64,000 nt of DNA, from assembly GCA_964600665.1 (NCBI GenBank), contig CAZRKC010000003.1, forward strand, positions 1-64,000, read 5' to 3'. Under the pieces are notes generated by a model that saw nothing but the letters and a program-made list of their open reading frames with translations, made no database searches and was not told where the DNA came from. Numbering within the stretch: the first letter of the stretch is position 1; each line of letters opens with the position of its first letter. Shown one piece after another: positions 1 through 9,314 of the stretch. The DNA is from CAZRKC01 sp964600665. GTDB taxonomy: Bacteria > Bacillota > SLNR01. The translations under genes were made by a program, and so were the position numbers.

Positions 1-21
1 ATGATCCACTAGATGAATTGA

Positions 22-63
22 AGGAGTTCGCCCGAGCCGTATGGCTTCGGGCGAACTCCTTTT
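22..63 (+). terminator. Rho-independent terminator
   Basis: A nearly perfect 18-bp inverted repeat (arms AGGAGTTCGCCCGA-GCC and GGCTTCGGGCGAACTCCT, one bulged base) closes a short loop and is followed by TTTT. It most likely ends a gene lying to the left of the window. Confidence 0.8.
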
Positions 64-491
64 CTGGATGGTCATGGTAGGCGATCTGTTCATGCTCTGT
101 TTCCAAAATCAGAGCTACGGGGTTTATATCGTGGAGGATTAGTCTCCTATGCTCATGATTTCAGATTCTGGTTGTAATAATTTAAATGACTTAAAGGTAA
201 CTAAGACCATAAGAAGAACTATTACGAAGGGTTGTCTGTTCATTGGGGTATGGTAATGGGTCATAGAAAATGAACTGATACCTATAGAATGAATAGAAGG
301 CGATTTCAACTCCGACTATTAATGATGCATAGTAAGGAGATCTCGGATGAATTTCCGAACTCAATAGCAGCTGACGTACGCTCACATCATGGTCATTCGC
401 ACATCCATCTTCATATCCAGCAAGAAGCATATCGGCCTGTTCTCAATGGAATAATGCACTTGAAGGAACATTATCGACAAGGAGGCGTGAC
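64..491. other. Upstream region of the wall protein, no clear gene
   Basis: About 430 bases without a recognisable gene. An open frame at 289-495 (68 codons, His-rich middle) overlaps the next start by ATGA, but it has no clear ribosome binding site and matches no family I know, so it is not called. The promoter of the next gene probably lies here. Confidence 0.4.
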
Positions 492-3400
492 ATGATTAAA
501 AAATTATTCTCTGCATGCATGATCGTGACCATGTTATTTTCAATGATTACATTTTCACCAATGGCAGCACACGCAACTGAAAGCTACGATGGCATTATTA
601 ATATCGTTGATGGGACTGGGAGCGGCAGTGGGTGGAGCTTTAGTCCAGGTGAAGTCTGGATCAATGAAAATGGTTCATATCTGGTCAGCGGCGGGGGAAT
701 ACAAACGGAAAATCGGATTCGAGTTAAGACAGGTGTGACAGCATCTGTTACCATCGATAATGTTAATATTTCCGTCAATCTTCCTTTTGAAGTCAGCGGA
801 ACTGCAAATGTCACTTTAATACTTAAAGATAACAGTAACAATATTCTGACGAGCTGGGGCGGTCATGCCGGTATTCGCGTACAAGCCTCGGCAACTCTAA
901 CAATCACAACTGCAGGTCAAGCCTTAGGGAATGGCATATTAACTGCAACAGGTTCCGCAGATAGTCTTTCTCATTGGGCAACGGCCGGGATTGGCGGGAG
1001 TGAACTGGAGTTTAGTGGTACCATCATTATCGATGGGGGAACCATAATCGCCCAGGGAGGTAGTGGCAGAGGGATCTACACGGGTGGTGCCGGGATTGGT
1101 GGACCAGCTCATATGGGATGTGGCGACATTACCATAAATGGAGGTACCATTACAGCAATCGGAGGAATTGTAGGTATCGGGGGTGGTAGCACTGATCCAG
1201 AGCGCATCAGTGGAGCTATTACCATAAACGGAGGTACAGTTAAAGCATTTCCCGGTTTGATTGCTGGTATAGGTCCCGGAATTGGGCTTTGCAATACGAT
1301 TGCCGTAAGCCAATCTGCTAGTGTGGAAGTTTACTCATCGGGAGGGTATCCGGCTATTGATGGTACTACACCTGTAAGTGGACATGATGCATTTTTACTC
1401 AGCTTCATGCTTGATTCCGCAGTTTCAGCAAATACAGAACTCATAATTGAGAATGTCAATAATGAAATAGATTCGCTCAGCTTAAACCTGCCAAATGGAT
1501 ACCGTAATTTTGCTGTATCTGTGTCTGGAACCAATACATATAAGGTTGCGAAATCAGACGGGTCAGCATATTTAGTCTTAATCGAAGACAACAGTGATGA
1601 ATTCACTGGGGAATTGATTCCGCCTGAAACTGTTTTTAATGGTCTTTCCGTATCCTTAATTGATATTCCTGTTTGTCAGATTAATGATACAGGTTATACG
1701 TCTCTCACAGCTGCTTTGGCTGCAGCGGTCAACGAAGATACCATCACCCTGCTTCGGGATATTGATTATTTAGGGCAGATAACAGTCACTGATAAGGATC
1801 TCACTTTTGGACTCAATAGTTTTACTTTGAATCTTATCAATACAACGGGTACAGCTCTTGAAGTGGGGAGCGGTGGTAAGTTGAGTTTAACAGGTGAAGG
1901 AGCGCTGAATGCGTATGGTAACAGCCTCTATGGCTACGGTGTTTATGCGCATAACGGTGGTGAAGCCAGTGTCACGAATGCTTTTACTTCCGGTTCCAGC
2001 ACAAGCGCTGCGTATGCAGTCAATGGCGGAATCATCCACGTTTCCGGTAATGCCACCGGCACTAACACATTATTAGACACGGATACGTATTGCCGTGGTG
2101 CGCAAGCGGATGGAGCAGGTTCTGCCATCAATGTTGCGGGAAATGTCTCTTCAGCGAACAATAACGGAGTTGTTGCACAAGAAAAGGGGATCGTGTTTGT
2201 GGGTGGAGATGTCTCTGGTTTACATACTGGCGCTTATGCAGACAATGGAGATATCCACATCGAAGGGAGTGCAACTGGCTCAAGTAAAGGTGCGTATGCA
2301 ATCAACTGCGGTGTGATCTTCGTTGGGGGGGACGCTGTTGCAACGGCAAATAGTGGCTACGGTGCCTTTGCATCAGATGTGGACTCATCCATCACCGTAA
2401 CAGGGGATGCAATTGCTCACGGGGACTATGGAAATGGCGCTTTTTCCGGTAATGCTGCAGTAGTGATGATTGGTGGAGATGCAGTTTCTCTAGGTAACGA
2501 TGGCTATGGCGCCCATGCTTCTCAGAATCATGCAATGGTAAAAATATCCGGACATATTATGGCGGAAAATGGCACCGGTGCATGGGCCAGGCTAACCAGC
2601 AGCATCACCGTTGATGGTACGATCACCGCCACCGATTACATAAAAATTCAGGATCAGATCTATGGTATTGCTGATAACATGGCGATTACGACAAAAGCTG
2701 GGTATCGGACCTATAGTGATGGAACAGCCACTGTCTGGATTGGTTGGGAGCAACCGGCAGAACGATTATCCGGTTCTAACCGGTACAGCACAGCTGCCAA
2801 TATTAGCCAAGCTGGTTGGGACCACTCCTCCCTGGTGTTGCTTGCTCGAGGGGATAACTATGCAGATGCCTTAGCGGGAGTTCCGTTGGCATATCTATTA
2901 GATGCCCCGATTCTACTTTCATCTACCAGTCAAATCGGCGCGACGACCTTGGATGAAATTGAACGGCTCGGGGCCACTAGAGTCATTATCCTGGGCGGAA
3001 CATCGGCGATATCGGATAATGTCGCATCCATATTGACGGGTAACGGATTGACTGTAGAACGGATCGCTGGAAGTAATCGGTATCACACTGCAGTACTGAC
3101 TGCAGAATACATGCGAGCACACGGGGCGAGTTTTGATTCAGCCGTGATCGCTGTCGGCACGAATTTCCCGGATGCACTGGCTGCGGCTTCATATGCTGCG
3201 ATTCAAGAACGGCCGATTCTGTTGACGGGCAGCAGCACTCTTTCTCTGATCACAAAAGGCGCTATTGAAAGCATGGGTATCGAAGATACATTTGTTGTAG
3301 GGGGCACATCGGTGATCAGTGATGGGGTGTTGACAGAACTTGCCCAATATGGGACTGCCGTCAGAATCGCCGGCAGCAATCGCTATAGTACAGCCGTGGA

Positions 3401-3656
3401 GATTGCAAAATACTTTGATTTAAGTGTGGACCACTACTATATTGCGACTGGTCTTAACTTCCCGGACGCCATTACGGGGGCGGTACTGGCGGCGAAGAGT
3501 GGCACAGGGGTTTTGTTGGTACAGGGGACGTTGGATATACCCAACTTAGTCGTTCGGGAATTCGTCCTCGACCAGCAGATCAAGAGCGTGACATTATTCG
3601 GCGGCACCTCTGTGATTAGTGAAGGTATTCAAAACTGGTTTATCGATAATTTATAA
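492..3656 (+). CDS. Secreted beta-helix protein with three CWB2 cell-wall-binding repeats
   Basis: A 1054-residue exported surface protein. Residues 1-28 form a signal peptide (Lys-Lys, hydrophobic core, MAAHA before the cut). Residues about 30-330 are Gly/Thr/Val-rich with repeated TINGGT-like turns. Residues about 440-740 repeat a G-Y-G-A-x-A / V-x-GDA pattern, as expected of right-handed parallel beta-helix rungs. Three CWB2-type repeats (Pfam PF04122 type) start near residues 755, 855 and 956; each opens with R-(L/I)-(S/A)-GSNRY-(S/H)-TA, contains (Y/F)-(P/A)-DA and ends in a GGTS-x-IS motif. In Clostridia, CWB2 triplets hold S-layer proteins and adhesins to anionic wall polymers, and they are usually at one end, as here. 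Start: ATG with GGAGG 7 bases upstream. The ligand is unknown. It appears to be monocistronic, ending before a bidirectional hairpin. Confidence 0.85.
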   Translation: MIKKLFSACMIVTMLFSMITFSPMAAHATESYDGIINIVDGTGSGSGWSFSPGEVWINENGSYLVSGGGIQTENRIRVKTGVTASVTIDNVNISVNLPFEVSGTANVTLILKDNSNNILTSWGGHAGIRVQASATLTITTAGQALGNGILTATGSADSLSHWATAGIGGSELEFSGTIIIDGGTIIAQGGSGRGIYTGGAGIGGPAHMGCGDITINGGTITAIGGIVGIGGGSTDPERISGAITINGGTVKAFPGLIAGIGPGIGLCNTIAVSQSASVEVYSSGGYPAIDGTTPVSGHDAFLLSFMLDSAVSANTELIIENVNNEIDSLSLNLPNGYRNFAVSVSGTNTYKVAKSDGSAYLVLIEDNSDEFTGELIPPETVFNGLSVSLIDIPVCQINDTGYTSLTAALAAAVNEDTITLLRDIDYLGQITVTDKDLTFGLNSFTLNLINTTGTALEVGSGGKLSLTGEGALNAYGNSLYGYGVYAHNGGEASVTNAFTSGSSTSAAYAVNGGIIHVSGNATGTNTLLDTDTYCRGAQADGAGSAINVAGNVSSANNNGVVAQEKGIVFVGGDVSGLHTGAYADNGDIHIEGSATGSSKGAYAINCGVIFVGGDAVATANSGYGAFASDVDSSITVTGDAIAHGDYGNGAFSGNAAVVMIGGDAVSLGNDGYGAHASQNHAMVKISGHIMAENGTGAWARLTSSITVDGTITATDYIKIQDQIYGIADNMAITTKAGYRTYSDGTATVWIGWEQPAERLSGSNRYSTAANISQAGWDHSSLVLLARGDNYADALAGVPLAYLLDAPILLSSTSQIGATTLDEIERLGATRVIILGGTSAISDNVASILTGNGLTVERIAGSNRYHTAVLTAEYMRAHGASFDSAVIAVGTNFPDALAAASYAAIQERPILLTGSSTLSLITKGAIESMGIEDTFVVGGTSVISDGVLTELAQYGTAVRIAGSNRYSTAVEIAKYFDLSVDHYYIATGLNFPDAITGAVLAAKSGTGVLLVQGTLDIPNLVVREFVLDQQIKSVTLFGGTSVISEGIQNWFIDNL

Positions 3657-3778
3657 TTGGGTTATGGGGCTAATCTGGTATTTGGATTCTGACAACTGTC
3701 AGAAGGAATAGGTTGTTTGGAATCAAACAAGGACATAACAGTGATGAGTATGAAGTATGCTTTAGATGAGAATAAAGA

Positions 3779-3810
3779 TTTCGCCCGCATTCGTAAGAAT
3801 GCGGGCGAAA
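3779..3810. terminator. Bidirectional terminator hairpin
   Basis: A perfect 14-bp stem (TTTCGCCCGCATTC with GAATGCGGGCGAAA) closes on a 4-base loop. It lies between the wall-protein gene and the converging lipoprotein genes, so it can serve both. The downstream side is only moderately T-rich on either strand. Confidence 0.7.
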
Positions 3811-3927
3811 CGATTATTATGGTATCAACAAGAATGGATTGTTTGAAATGCCCAGCTTGCTGAATCAGTTCATGATGAGGCGATGTTATCGAACCGTGTT
3901 TAGGATGTCTTCCGACCAGAGATGCAT

Positions 3928-4302
3928 TTATTCGTTTTCGGGAAGGACTTCCACCCAGGACGCTGTGGCCTGGCCTGGGTAGGACTTGGCTATACCACCG
4001 TCCGCCCACACTTTCACCCTGGTGCCGACTTCAAGTTCTGTCACGCTGCCGTAACGCCCTTGGATCCGTATACGTGTGGACGGAGTGACGGTAAATACAA
4101 TGGCAGGGTGTTCACCGGATGCAAACCACTCATCGTATGGGATTTCGGTGTTCTCGATCCCTGAGACTACCAGGAACTGTGTGTTTTCCATCCAATACAC
4201 CAAACCTTCAATGGTCGCCTCTCCTTTGGGTCGGTTGCAACCGCTCAGCAACATCGCCGTCCCACAAAGCAGGATCATCAAAACGACAAATACTCTTTTC
4301 AT
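3928..4302 (-). CDS. Small lipoprotein, DUF3221-like
   Basis: A 124-residue exported lipoprotein. The N-terminus has basic residues, a hydrophobic stretch and a lipobox LLSGC, so the mature protein would be lipid-anchored at Cys22. The rest is a small beta-rich domain with GLVYWMENTQFLVVSG, an arrangement resembling the DUF3221/YobA family (an OB-like fold of unknown function); this assignment is by pattern only. Start: ATG with AAGGAGG upstream. It lies 36 bases downstream of the serpin gene on the same strand, so the two are probably cotranscribed. Its role is unknown. Confidence 0.7.
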   Translation of the reverse strand: MKRVFVVLMILLCGTAMLLSGCNRPKGEATIEGLVYWMENTQFLVVSGIENTEIPYDEWFASGEHPAIVFTVTPSTRIRIQGRYGSVTELEVGTRVKVWADGGIAKSYPGQATASWVEVLPENE

Positions 4303-4338
4303 GTTCAGATTCCTCCTTACCGTTTTGGCAGCTTTAGG

Positions 4339-5616
4339 TTAGTCAGCAAAATGCATGACCGTGCCAACGAAAACGGGCAGGCCGGTTTCTGATTCCACAA
4401 TGGCATACACAAAGGGTCGGTCCAGATGCACTATTTTGGTTTCCTGGTACGATTCATCTCGCATTTCCACTTTGGTGACGGCACCTGCTCGTGTACCCCG
4501 TTCATCTACGGCAATGAACGTTTTGTGGAGGACATCGCCGATGAAGATGTTACCTCGGGATGACCGCCCCAGTCGCAGGAAGTTGGCCAGCACCGGTGAG
4601 AAGGCTTGGTCCATCCCCATCTCGATTAAGGGGTCATTGAGGGATACTTCGTATGCATAAGAGAATTTGGGTAACCAGGCTTCCACCAGAGTTTCTTGCG
4701 TCCCGTCCAACATTGCTTTGAAGGACGCGCCGTTTTGCTGCATAAGAAATTCATAAGCGTTGACCCCTTCTTCCGGGAGGAGTGCAACAAAGTAGTAGGT
4801 CTCTCCGGCGTAGGGTTTGGCAAAACCGGTGTAGTTTTCGCCTTCCAGATAGATGGTTTCCTCTGAATACATCATCTCCACGGGATAGACCACCCCGTCG
4901 GCACCTGTAAATTCACCTGCCTGGATTTGATGGGTCCGGTAGATATCTTTCCATTCGGCGTCAAATACCAGGGCATTGAGTAGATACATGACCGCATCGT
5001 CCCGGATTTCCTCCAATATGGAATCGATCATACCTTCGGTTTTTTCTTCCACCCAGGTATTGATGTCTTTGAGAGTCTGCTGATCAAACGCTGCCTTATA
5101 TGCTTGAGCTCGATAGAAGTCAGCATTGGCCTGAAGGAAATCATCCTCCACCACCAGCCGGTTTTCGTCATCCCGGAACCAGATGGAGTTAGCCATGGAC
5201 AATCGGGCTTTCGCATCTGTCGGCAACTGTTGCAGGTACGTGTACAGGTAGCGGTTCAGTTCATCCAGGGTAATGGTGCCTCCCAGAACCGTTTCCATCT
5301 GGGTCAGCGTGTCTTCTGCGGCGCCATTGGCTGTCATGGACAGCGCTACCAGTACCGATAGGGGTGAAACTAGGGCATTGTCGTCAGGATCTATGGTCCG
5401 GGTCAGGAGGTCGAAATAGAACCGGGCAATGTTTTCTTTGAAGGTCTCATCGATCTCATTGCCGTCCACGGGTTGGCTGGTAAATCCTTTGGTTAGGTCG
5501 GCCGCCTGAATCTGTTGGGGTGTAGCACAACCAGATGCATTCAATAGGAGTGCCACTAGTAGAAGGATGCTGCATAAGATCTGAAATTTCTTTGATCGAT
5601 TCTTATCAGAGGTCAT
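4339..5616 (-). CDS. Serpin (serine protease inhibitor), lipoprotein
   Basis: Bacterial serpin of 425 residues, the usual length for the family plus a signal. The N-terminus carries a membrane segment and lipobox NASGC, so it should be tethered outside the cell. Serpin landmarks are visible: N-x-L-V-SPLSV near the start, F-x-A-x-W in the middle, and a reactive-loop hinge E-R-G-T-R-A-G-A-V-T (residues 372-381). Counting 17 positions from the hinge Glu puts P1-P1' at Glu388-Ser389. The C-terminal part DRPFVYAI...PVFVGTV is the conserved strand after the loop. Serpins trap serine proteases as suicide substrates; here one attacking the cell surface or one of its own is the likely target. Start: ATG at 5616 preceded by AGGTG; a GTG at 5625 with AAAGGA upstream is an alternative. 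Confidence 0.9.
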   Translation of the reverse strand: MTSDKNRSKKFQILCSILLLVALLLNASGCATPQQIQAADLTKGFTSQPVDGNEIDETFKENIARFYFDLLTRTIDPDDNALVSPLSVLVALSMTANGAAEDTLTQMETVLGGTITLDELNRYLYTYLQQLPTDAKARLSMANSIWFRDDENRLVVEDDFLQANADFYRAQAYKAAFDQQTLKDINTWVEEKTEGMIDSILEEIRDDAVMYLLNALVFDAEWKDIYRTHQIQAGEFTGADGVVYPVEMMYSEETIYLEGENYTGFAKPYAGETYYFVALLPEEGVNAYEFLMQQNGASFKAMLDGTQETLVEAWLPKFSYAYEVSLNDPLIEMGMDQAFSPVLANFLRLGRSSRGNIFIGDVLHKTFIAVDERGTRAGAVTKVEMRDESYQETKIVHLDRPFVYAIVESETGLPVFVGTVMHFAD

Positions 5617-5625
5617 GGTAATCAC

Positions 5626-6079
5626 CTGATCCTTTCTTGTAAATCAGTATATTTTGAAAGGGTTTCAAATCTTAGTGATATAAAAAGGGAAAGGGCAATG
5701 ATGCTGGAAAGTCCTATGGTGCAAAAGTGCAAAAACTCATCACTTGTTTTGACGCAAGGGGAGTATAGATTGTTCCCATCACAAAACGGTGTCTAAATTA
5801 TGGTCGTTTTGAGTATGGGGGTTATGGGTTCTTTGACTTGATAAATTGTCACTGTAATCACATTCAAGAGAGTTGAAAAGGAAAAGGCATTGGGAGCATT
5901 CGCAATTATGGTATGGTTTTCAGAAAATCTGACTTAACCTTCAGGGGTTGGGTATATATTGGGAGGGCATATGTGGCCAAAAAAATATTTCTCACAAAAT
6001 AGCCTATACAATTCTTGTTTTACTCAAGAGAAAGTAGCAAAATGGAGTACACTCGTATGAATGATAGGCCACACTAAAA
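5626..6079. other. Gene-poor stretch before recombinase debris
   Basis: About 450 AT-rich bases. The right part of the minus-strand serpin promoter should be here. No gene is recognised; the right end runs into decayed serine-recombinase sequence. Confidence 0.4.
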
Positions 6080-6485
6080 ATCAGGAACTATCTTGGATAT
6101 AGAATTATCAAATCCCGCCGCCTCCACCAAGAGGAAAGCCGCAGCATATCGGAAAATGTGACATGGGGCCGAAGGAAGCGGTTTTCCGATGGGAAAGTCA
6201 GTTTACCATACGGGCAGTTTTTGGGTTATGAAAAAGGGCCTGACGGGTTACCACAGGTGGTTGAGTCTGAAGCCGCGACTGTGCGGCTCATCTACCGGTT
6301 GTTCTTAGAAGGGAAGACACCGTCAGGGATTGCCACGCATTTGACTAATCACTGCATTCTGACCCCAGGGGGAAAAGCGACAAGGCAACCCAATATAGTG
6401 AAAAGTATCTTGCAAAACGAGAAGTACAAGGGGGCTGCTTTACTCCAAAAAGGGTATACCGTGGACTTTCTATCAAAGAAGAAAG
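6080..6485 (+). pseudogene. Truncated large serine recombinase
   Basis: A fragment of a large serine recombinase. From about 6120 the frame reads HQEESRSISENVTWGRRKRF, the hinge between the resolvase catalytic domain and the Recombinase domain (PF07508), followed by PYGQFLGYEKG and a typical A-x-x-IL-x-NEKYKG-x-x-LLQKGYTVDFL-x-KK segment. The catalytic N-terminal domain (with the active Ser) is missing or decayed upstream. The 3' part is cut at codon KKVE, exactly where an IS end begins. It cannot be functional. It marks an old phage- or transposon-type integration. Confidence 0.85.
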
Positions 6486-6533
6486 TGGAACCTTATCACT
6501 TTTTCGGAGTCAGAAAAGAGGACTCGTATGCAT
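6486..6533 (+). repeat. Isolated left end of the IS3-family element
   Basis: About 48 bases beginning TGGAACCTTATCACTTTTTC are identical to the left end of the element at 8097 and close to the one at 18723. It sits directly in the recombinase reading frame and has no transposase behind it. It is either a solo IS end left by deletion or a recombination product between copies. Confidence 0.8.
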
Positions 6534-6560
6534 ACTCTGACCTGACCCCCAAAAGTTGAT

Positions 6561-6608
6561 CCAGATTCTAAGTTAGTGAAAAGCATGATAAACTAATTTA
6601 GAATCTGG
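6561..6608. repeat. Inverted repeat at a possible second IS end
   Basis: The arms CCAGATTCTAAGTTAG (6561-6576) and CTAATTTAGAATCTGG (6593-6608) match at 15 of 16 positions around a 16-base loop. Just upstream is TGACCTGACCCCCAAAAGTT, which resembles IS3-family terminal sequences. It probably is debris from another IS. Confidence 0.45.
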
Positions 6609-6644
6609 AACTAATAATGAGGGCTGCTCACTAACGATTGTGAA

Positions 6645-6699
6645 ATATAGAAAACACACATGCTTACCTTTGTGATGGTTGCATGTGTGTTTTCTATAT
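6645..6699. terminator. Terminator hairpin of the PadR/DUF4097 operon
   Basis: A perfect 19-bp inverted repeat (6645-6663 with 6681-6699) around a 17-base loop, starting 20 bases past the stop codon of the minus-strand gene. On the minus strand it ends in a T-rich run (TTTTCTATATTT). Confidence 0.75.
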
Positions 6700-6719
6700 A
6701 TCAGCAATTAAATCACACA

Positions 6720-7682
6720 TTATCTACTGATACTAATATCTCCAGATATAGTATTCTTTTTAACAATTTGAATATAGCGATTTTCTTTGTTTTTAATGTC
6801 AATGTTACCGTTGACTGATTTGAGTACTACTTTTTGAGGATAAAACTCTTTGCCATCGACGTCCCCGCTGACTGCACGAACTTCAAAATTATTACAAGTT
6901 ACGTTACGTAGTTCAATATCGCCACTAACTGTGTTGAAATTGAAATCTCCACTGACTGCTACATCTTTAAGTTTTGTATCGCCACTAACTTGAGATAAAT
7001 TAATCTCACCGATTTTTGAATTGTTCATCGAACAATTACCACTGACTGAATTTAACTTGACATATTTGATCTGATTATTTGTTGCATCTAAATCACCGCT
7101 AGTTGTCTTAATAACCATTTGGTCGATTATTAGATTTTTAACTTCTATATCAGCACTTACTGTAACATGTTTAAATTCTTCTACTGATGCATGTTTTGGT
7201 AACTTGACCAAAAATCTAAGACCATCAGCTTGATTGAACGAGTAGTGGAACCCTGTTTTTTTTGGTGCGCTAAGTCTAAATTCATTCTTTTCATAAGAAA
7301 TTTCATATTCTTCTACATTTCCTTTCCCTTGGTAATACACTCTGATATCTCTACCATCACTCAATTGGTATGTGATACCCTCTGAAACTAAACCGACATT
7401 AACTTGTATTTTGTCGTTCTCAACTTGATATGTTTTCCACAATTCTAAATCATCTGTAGTTCGTTGTTCAACTGGTTCTAGATGATTATCATCATTATCA
7501 GCAAGATCTTCTGCGACATGCTCGGGTTGACCAAACTTTGTTCTAATTTCATCTTCTGATAGTCCTTCTTCTATTGCTGTCCTAATCATTTCTTCAAGAT
7601 CGGTCATAATTTCTTCAATTTCTTTATCTGTTAGTCTTCGTTTCACTAATTCTTGTCTTAAATCTTCTAAATATTTCTTCAT
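6720..7682 (-). CDS. HAAS/DUF1700 domain plus DUF4097 adhesin-like protein
   Basis: A 320-residue protein. Residues 1-65 are a helical, charged domain (LRQELVKRRLTDKEIEEIMTDLEE) of the HAAS/DUF1700 kind. From about residue 180 it becomes a beta-solenoid-like domain in which (S/V)-(V/T)-SGD or SGN recurs about every 20 residues (TTSGD, SVSGN, QVSGD, TVSGD, AVSGD, SVNGN, TISGD), the pattern of DUF4097. I see no membrane segment, unlike many relatives. It overlaps the PadR gene upstream by 59 bases, and its GGAGG lies inside that gene, so translation is coupled. This PadR-HAAS-DUF4097 arrangement is common in Firmicutes and thought to be envelope-stress related; the exact function is unknown. 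Confidence 0.85.
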   Translation of the reverse strand: MKKYLEDLRQELVKRRLTDKEIEEIMTDLEEMIRTAIEEGLSEDEIRTKFGQPEHVAEDLADNDDNHLEPVEQRTTDDLELWKTYQVENDKIQVNVGLVSEGITYQLSDGRDIRVYYQGKGNVEEYEISYEKNEFRLSAPKKTGFHYSFNQADGLRFLVKLPKHASVEEFKHVTVSADIEVKNLIIDQMVIKTTSGDLDATNNQIKYVKLNSVSGNCSMNNSKIGEINLSQVSGDTKLKDVAVSGDFNFNTVSGDIELRNVTCNNFEVRAVSGDVDGKEFYPQKVVLKSVNGNIDIKNKENRYIQIVKKNTISGDISISR

Positions 7683-8001
7683 TTTTTTTACCTCCTTGAT
7701 TAATTATTTGGTAGACACCGCCGATAAATGCATCCCATTCTTCTCTTAATTGGAGATAATAGATGAAGCCTTTTTCGGTCATTTTGTAATATTTTCTTGG
7801 GGCACCTTCATCTGATTCTTCAAGATAAGTCTCGAAGTAATCTTTTTTTGTCAGTCTTCTCAATATTGGATATATTGTATTTTCATTCACATCAATGAAA
7901 TCGGAGAGTTGATTGATGATGAGATAACCATACAAATCTTTTTCCACTAGAACTGATAATACGCAAAGCTCGATAATGCCTCTTTTAAATTGTGCGTTCA
8001 T
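7624..8001 (-). CDS. PadR-family transcriptional regulator
   Basis: A 125-residue PadR regulator: an N-terminal winged helix (FKRGIIELCVLSVLVEKDLYGY, then NTIYPILRRL as recognition helix and a wing APRKYYKMTEKG) and a short C-terminal dimerisation helix. The family's classic GTLYP-x-L-xR motif is NTIYPILRR here. The start ATG follows GGGAGGG by 5 bases. It is the first gene of a two-gene operon with the HAAS/DUF4097 gene and probably represses its own promoter between 8002 and 8096. Its left neighbour in evolutionary terms was cut by the IS3 element inserted 95 bases upstream. Confidence 0.9.
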   Translation of the reverse strand: MNAQFKRGIIELCVLSVLVEKDLYGYLIINQLSDFIDVNENTIYPILRRLTKKDYFETYLEESDEGAPRKYYKMTEKGFIYYLQLREEWDAFIGGVYQIINQGGKKNEEIFRRFKTRISETKTNR

Positions 8002-8160
8002 AATATCCCTCCCATGAACTGATTATAGCACACTACTATTTATTGCACAATACCTAATGACACATTATGTTAACATTTTTTCTCCACAAAAAAAGTTGGA
8101 ACCTTATCACTTTTTCGGAGTCAGAAAAGAGGACTCGTATGCATAGGAGGGTGATAGGTT

Positions 8161-8478
8161 ATGACAAGTCCCAACAGTAAATATACTGAGGCGTTTCGGG
8201 AACGAACAGTGAATTACATCATCGAAAGCAACAAGTCAGCCACCCGAGTGGGAGAAGAGTTAGGCATCGATAAGAACACGATCTGCCGGTGGGTGAGAGA
8301 ATAACGATCCAAAAACTGTTTGCCGAACTATCAGGAAGAGCAGGACATCCGGGGCAAAACAGCCAGAGAAGCAAAAGCATGTATGATGAAAGAAGACAAA
8401 AAGCGGATCGAAATCCTGACAGAAGAAGTAGAAATTTTAAAAAAAGCGCTGCACATCTTCATGCAAGCACCAAAATGA
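8161..8478 (+). pseudogene. IS3 transposase orfA with in-frame stop
   Basis: The small helix-turn-helix protein of an IS3 element. It reads MTSPNSKYTEAFRERTVNYI, then an HTH region ending ICRWVRE, then an in-frame TAA at 8302-8304, after which the same frame continues as RSKNCLPNYQEEQD and ends ILTEEVEILKKALHIF, the usual leucine zipper. The lesion fits a Tyr codon changed to TAA. Without it the product would be 105 residues. ATG follows AGGAGGGTGATAGGTT. Confidence 0.85.
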
Positions 8479-9314
8479 AGTATGAGTTTATCGACAGTCA
8501 TCGCTCAGACTATCGATTGATGAGGAAGTATTGGCTGTGAGCACGAGCGGTTACCATACTTGGAGAAGGCGAGCACCCAGGCCTAGAGAGCTTGAGGATA
8601 AGCAGATTGTTCAGGAAATGCTGGAAATCCATGAGAAGCATTACAGAAGCTATGGCGGCGTTCGCATGAAAAGGCACTGGAAAAGCAAGGGATATTCATC
8701 GGCCTGAGCAGAGTGTATCGGCTGATGCGTCAACATGGGATCTCCATCGAACCCGGCACCGACCGCAATCCAAGGGTCAGGGGATGGGATCTACCAGGAT
8801 AACATTCTGAACCGGCAATTCAATCCGCCCTCCCCCAGAACTGGGTAGGCGATATCACCTATATCCGCAGCACAGAAGGCTGGGTGTACCTAGTATTAGA
8901 CCTATTCAATCGGGAGGTGGTGGGCTCAGCGATGAGTCGCAAAGCAGATACAGAGCTGGTGGTTCAGGCAATGTGTTGGTGCGTCGCAATTACCCTCAGG
9001 ATGTCATGTTTCATAGTGACCGTGGGTGTCAATACAGCAGCAAGCGTTTCCAGAAATATCTGCAGCAGCATCATGTGAGCGGCAGTATGAGCCGCAAAGG
9101 CAATCCTTTCGAAAATTCTTGCTGTGAGAGTTTTTTTGCGACTATCAAGAAAGAATGGATATATTTTCAAAAATATGCTAATCTGAAAAGTGTTGAGGCA
9201 AATATATTCGAATATGTTGAAGTATTTTACAACCGGAGGCGTATGCATGCTTCGTTGGGGTATTTAAGCCCTAAGCAATTTCTCGATCGATATTTGCGAG
9301 AGATTGCTGCATAA
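8475..9314 (+). pseudogene. IS3 transposase orfB, several frameshifts
   Basis: The DDE transposase. It starts at an ATG overlapping the orfA stop. Frame breaks are visible near 8535 (MRKYW then LAVSTSGYHTW in another frame), near 8690 and in the 8800-8980 region. WVGDITYIRS and VYLVLDLFNREVVG belong to the rve core; the last intact frame (8973-9314) gives VMFHSDRGCQYSS, FENSCCESFFATIKKEW and YNRRRMHASLGYLSP, so the second Asp and the Glu of the DDE triad are still recognisable. It is not functional as read. Confidence 0.85.

Noticed and set aside
289..495. 68-codon frame before the wall protein
   Set aside because: No ribosome binding site and no recognisable product; the ATGA overlap with the next gene is probably chance.
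492..3656. Repeats in the wall protein as a CRISPR or tandem DNA repeat
   Set aside because: The periodicity is in protein turns; DNA copies differ strongly and there are no spacers.
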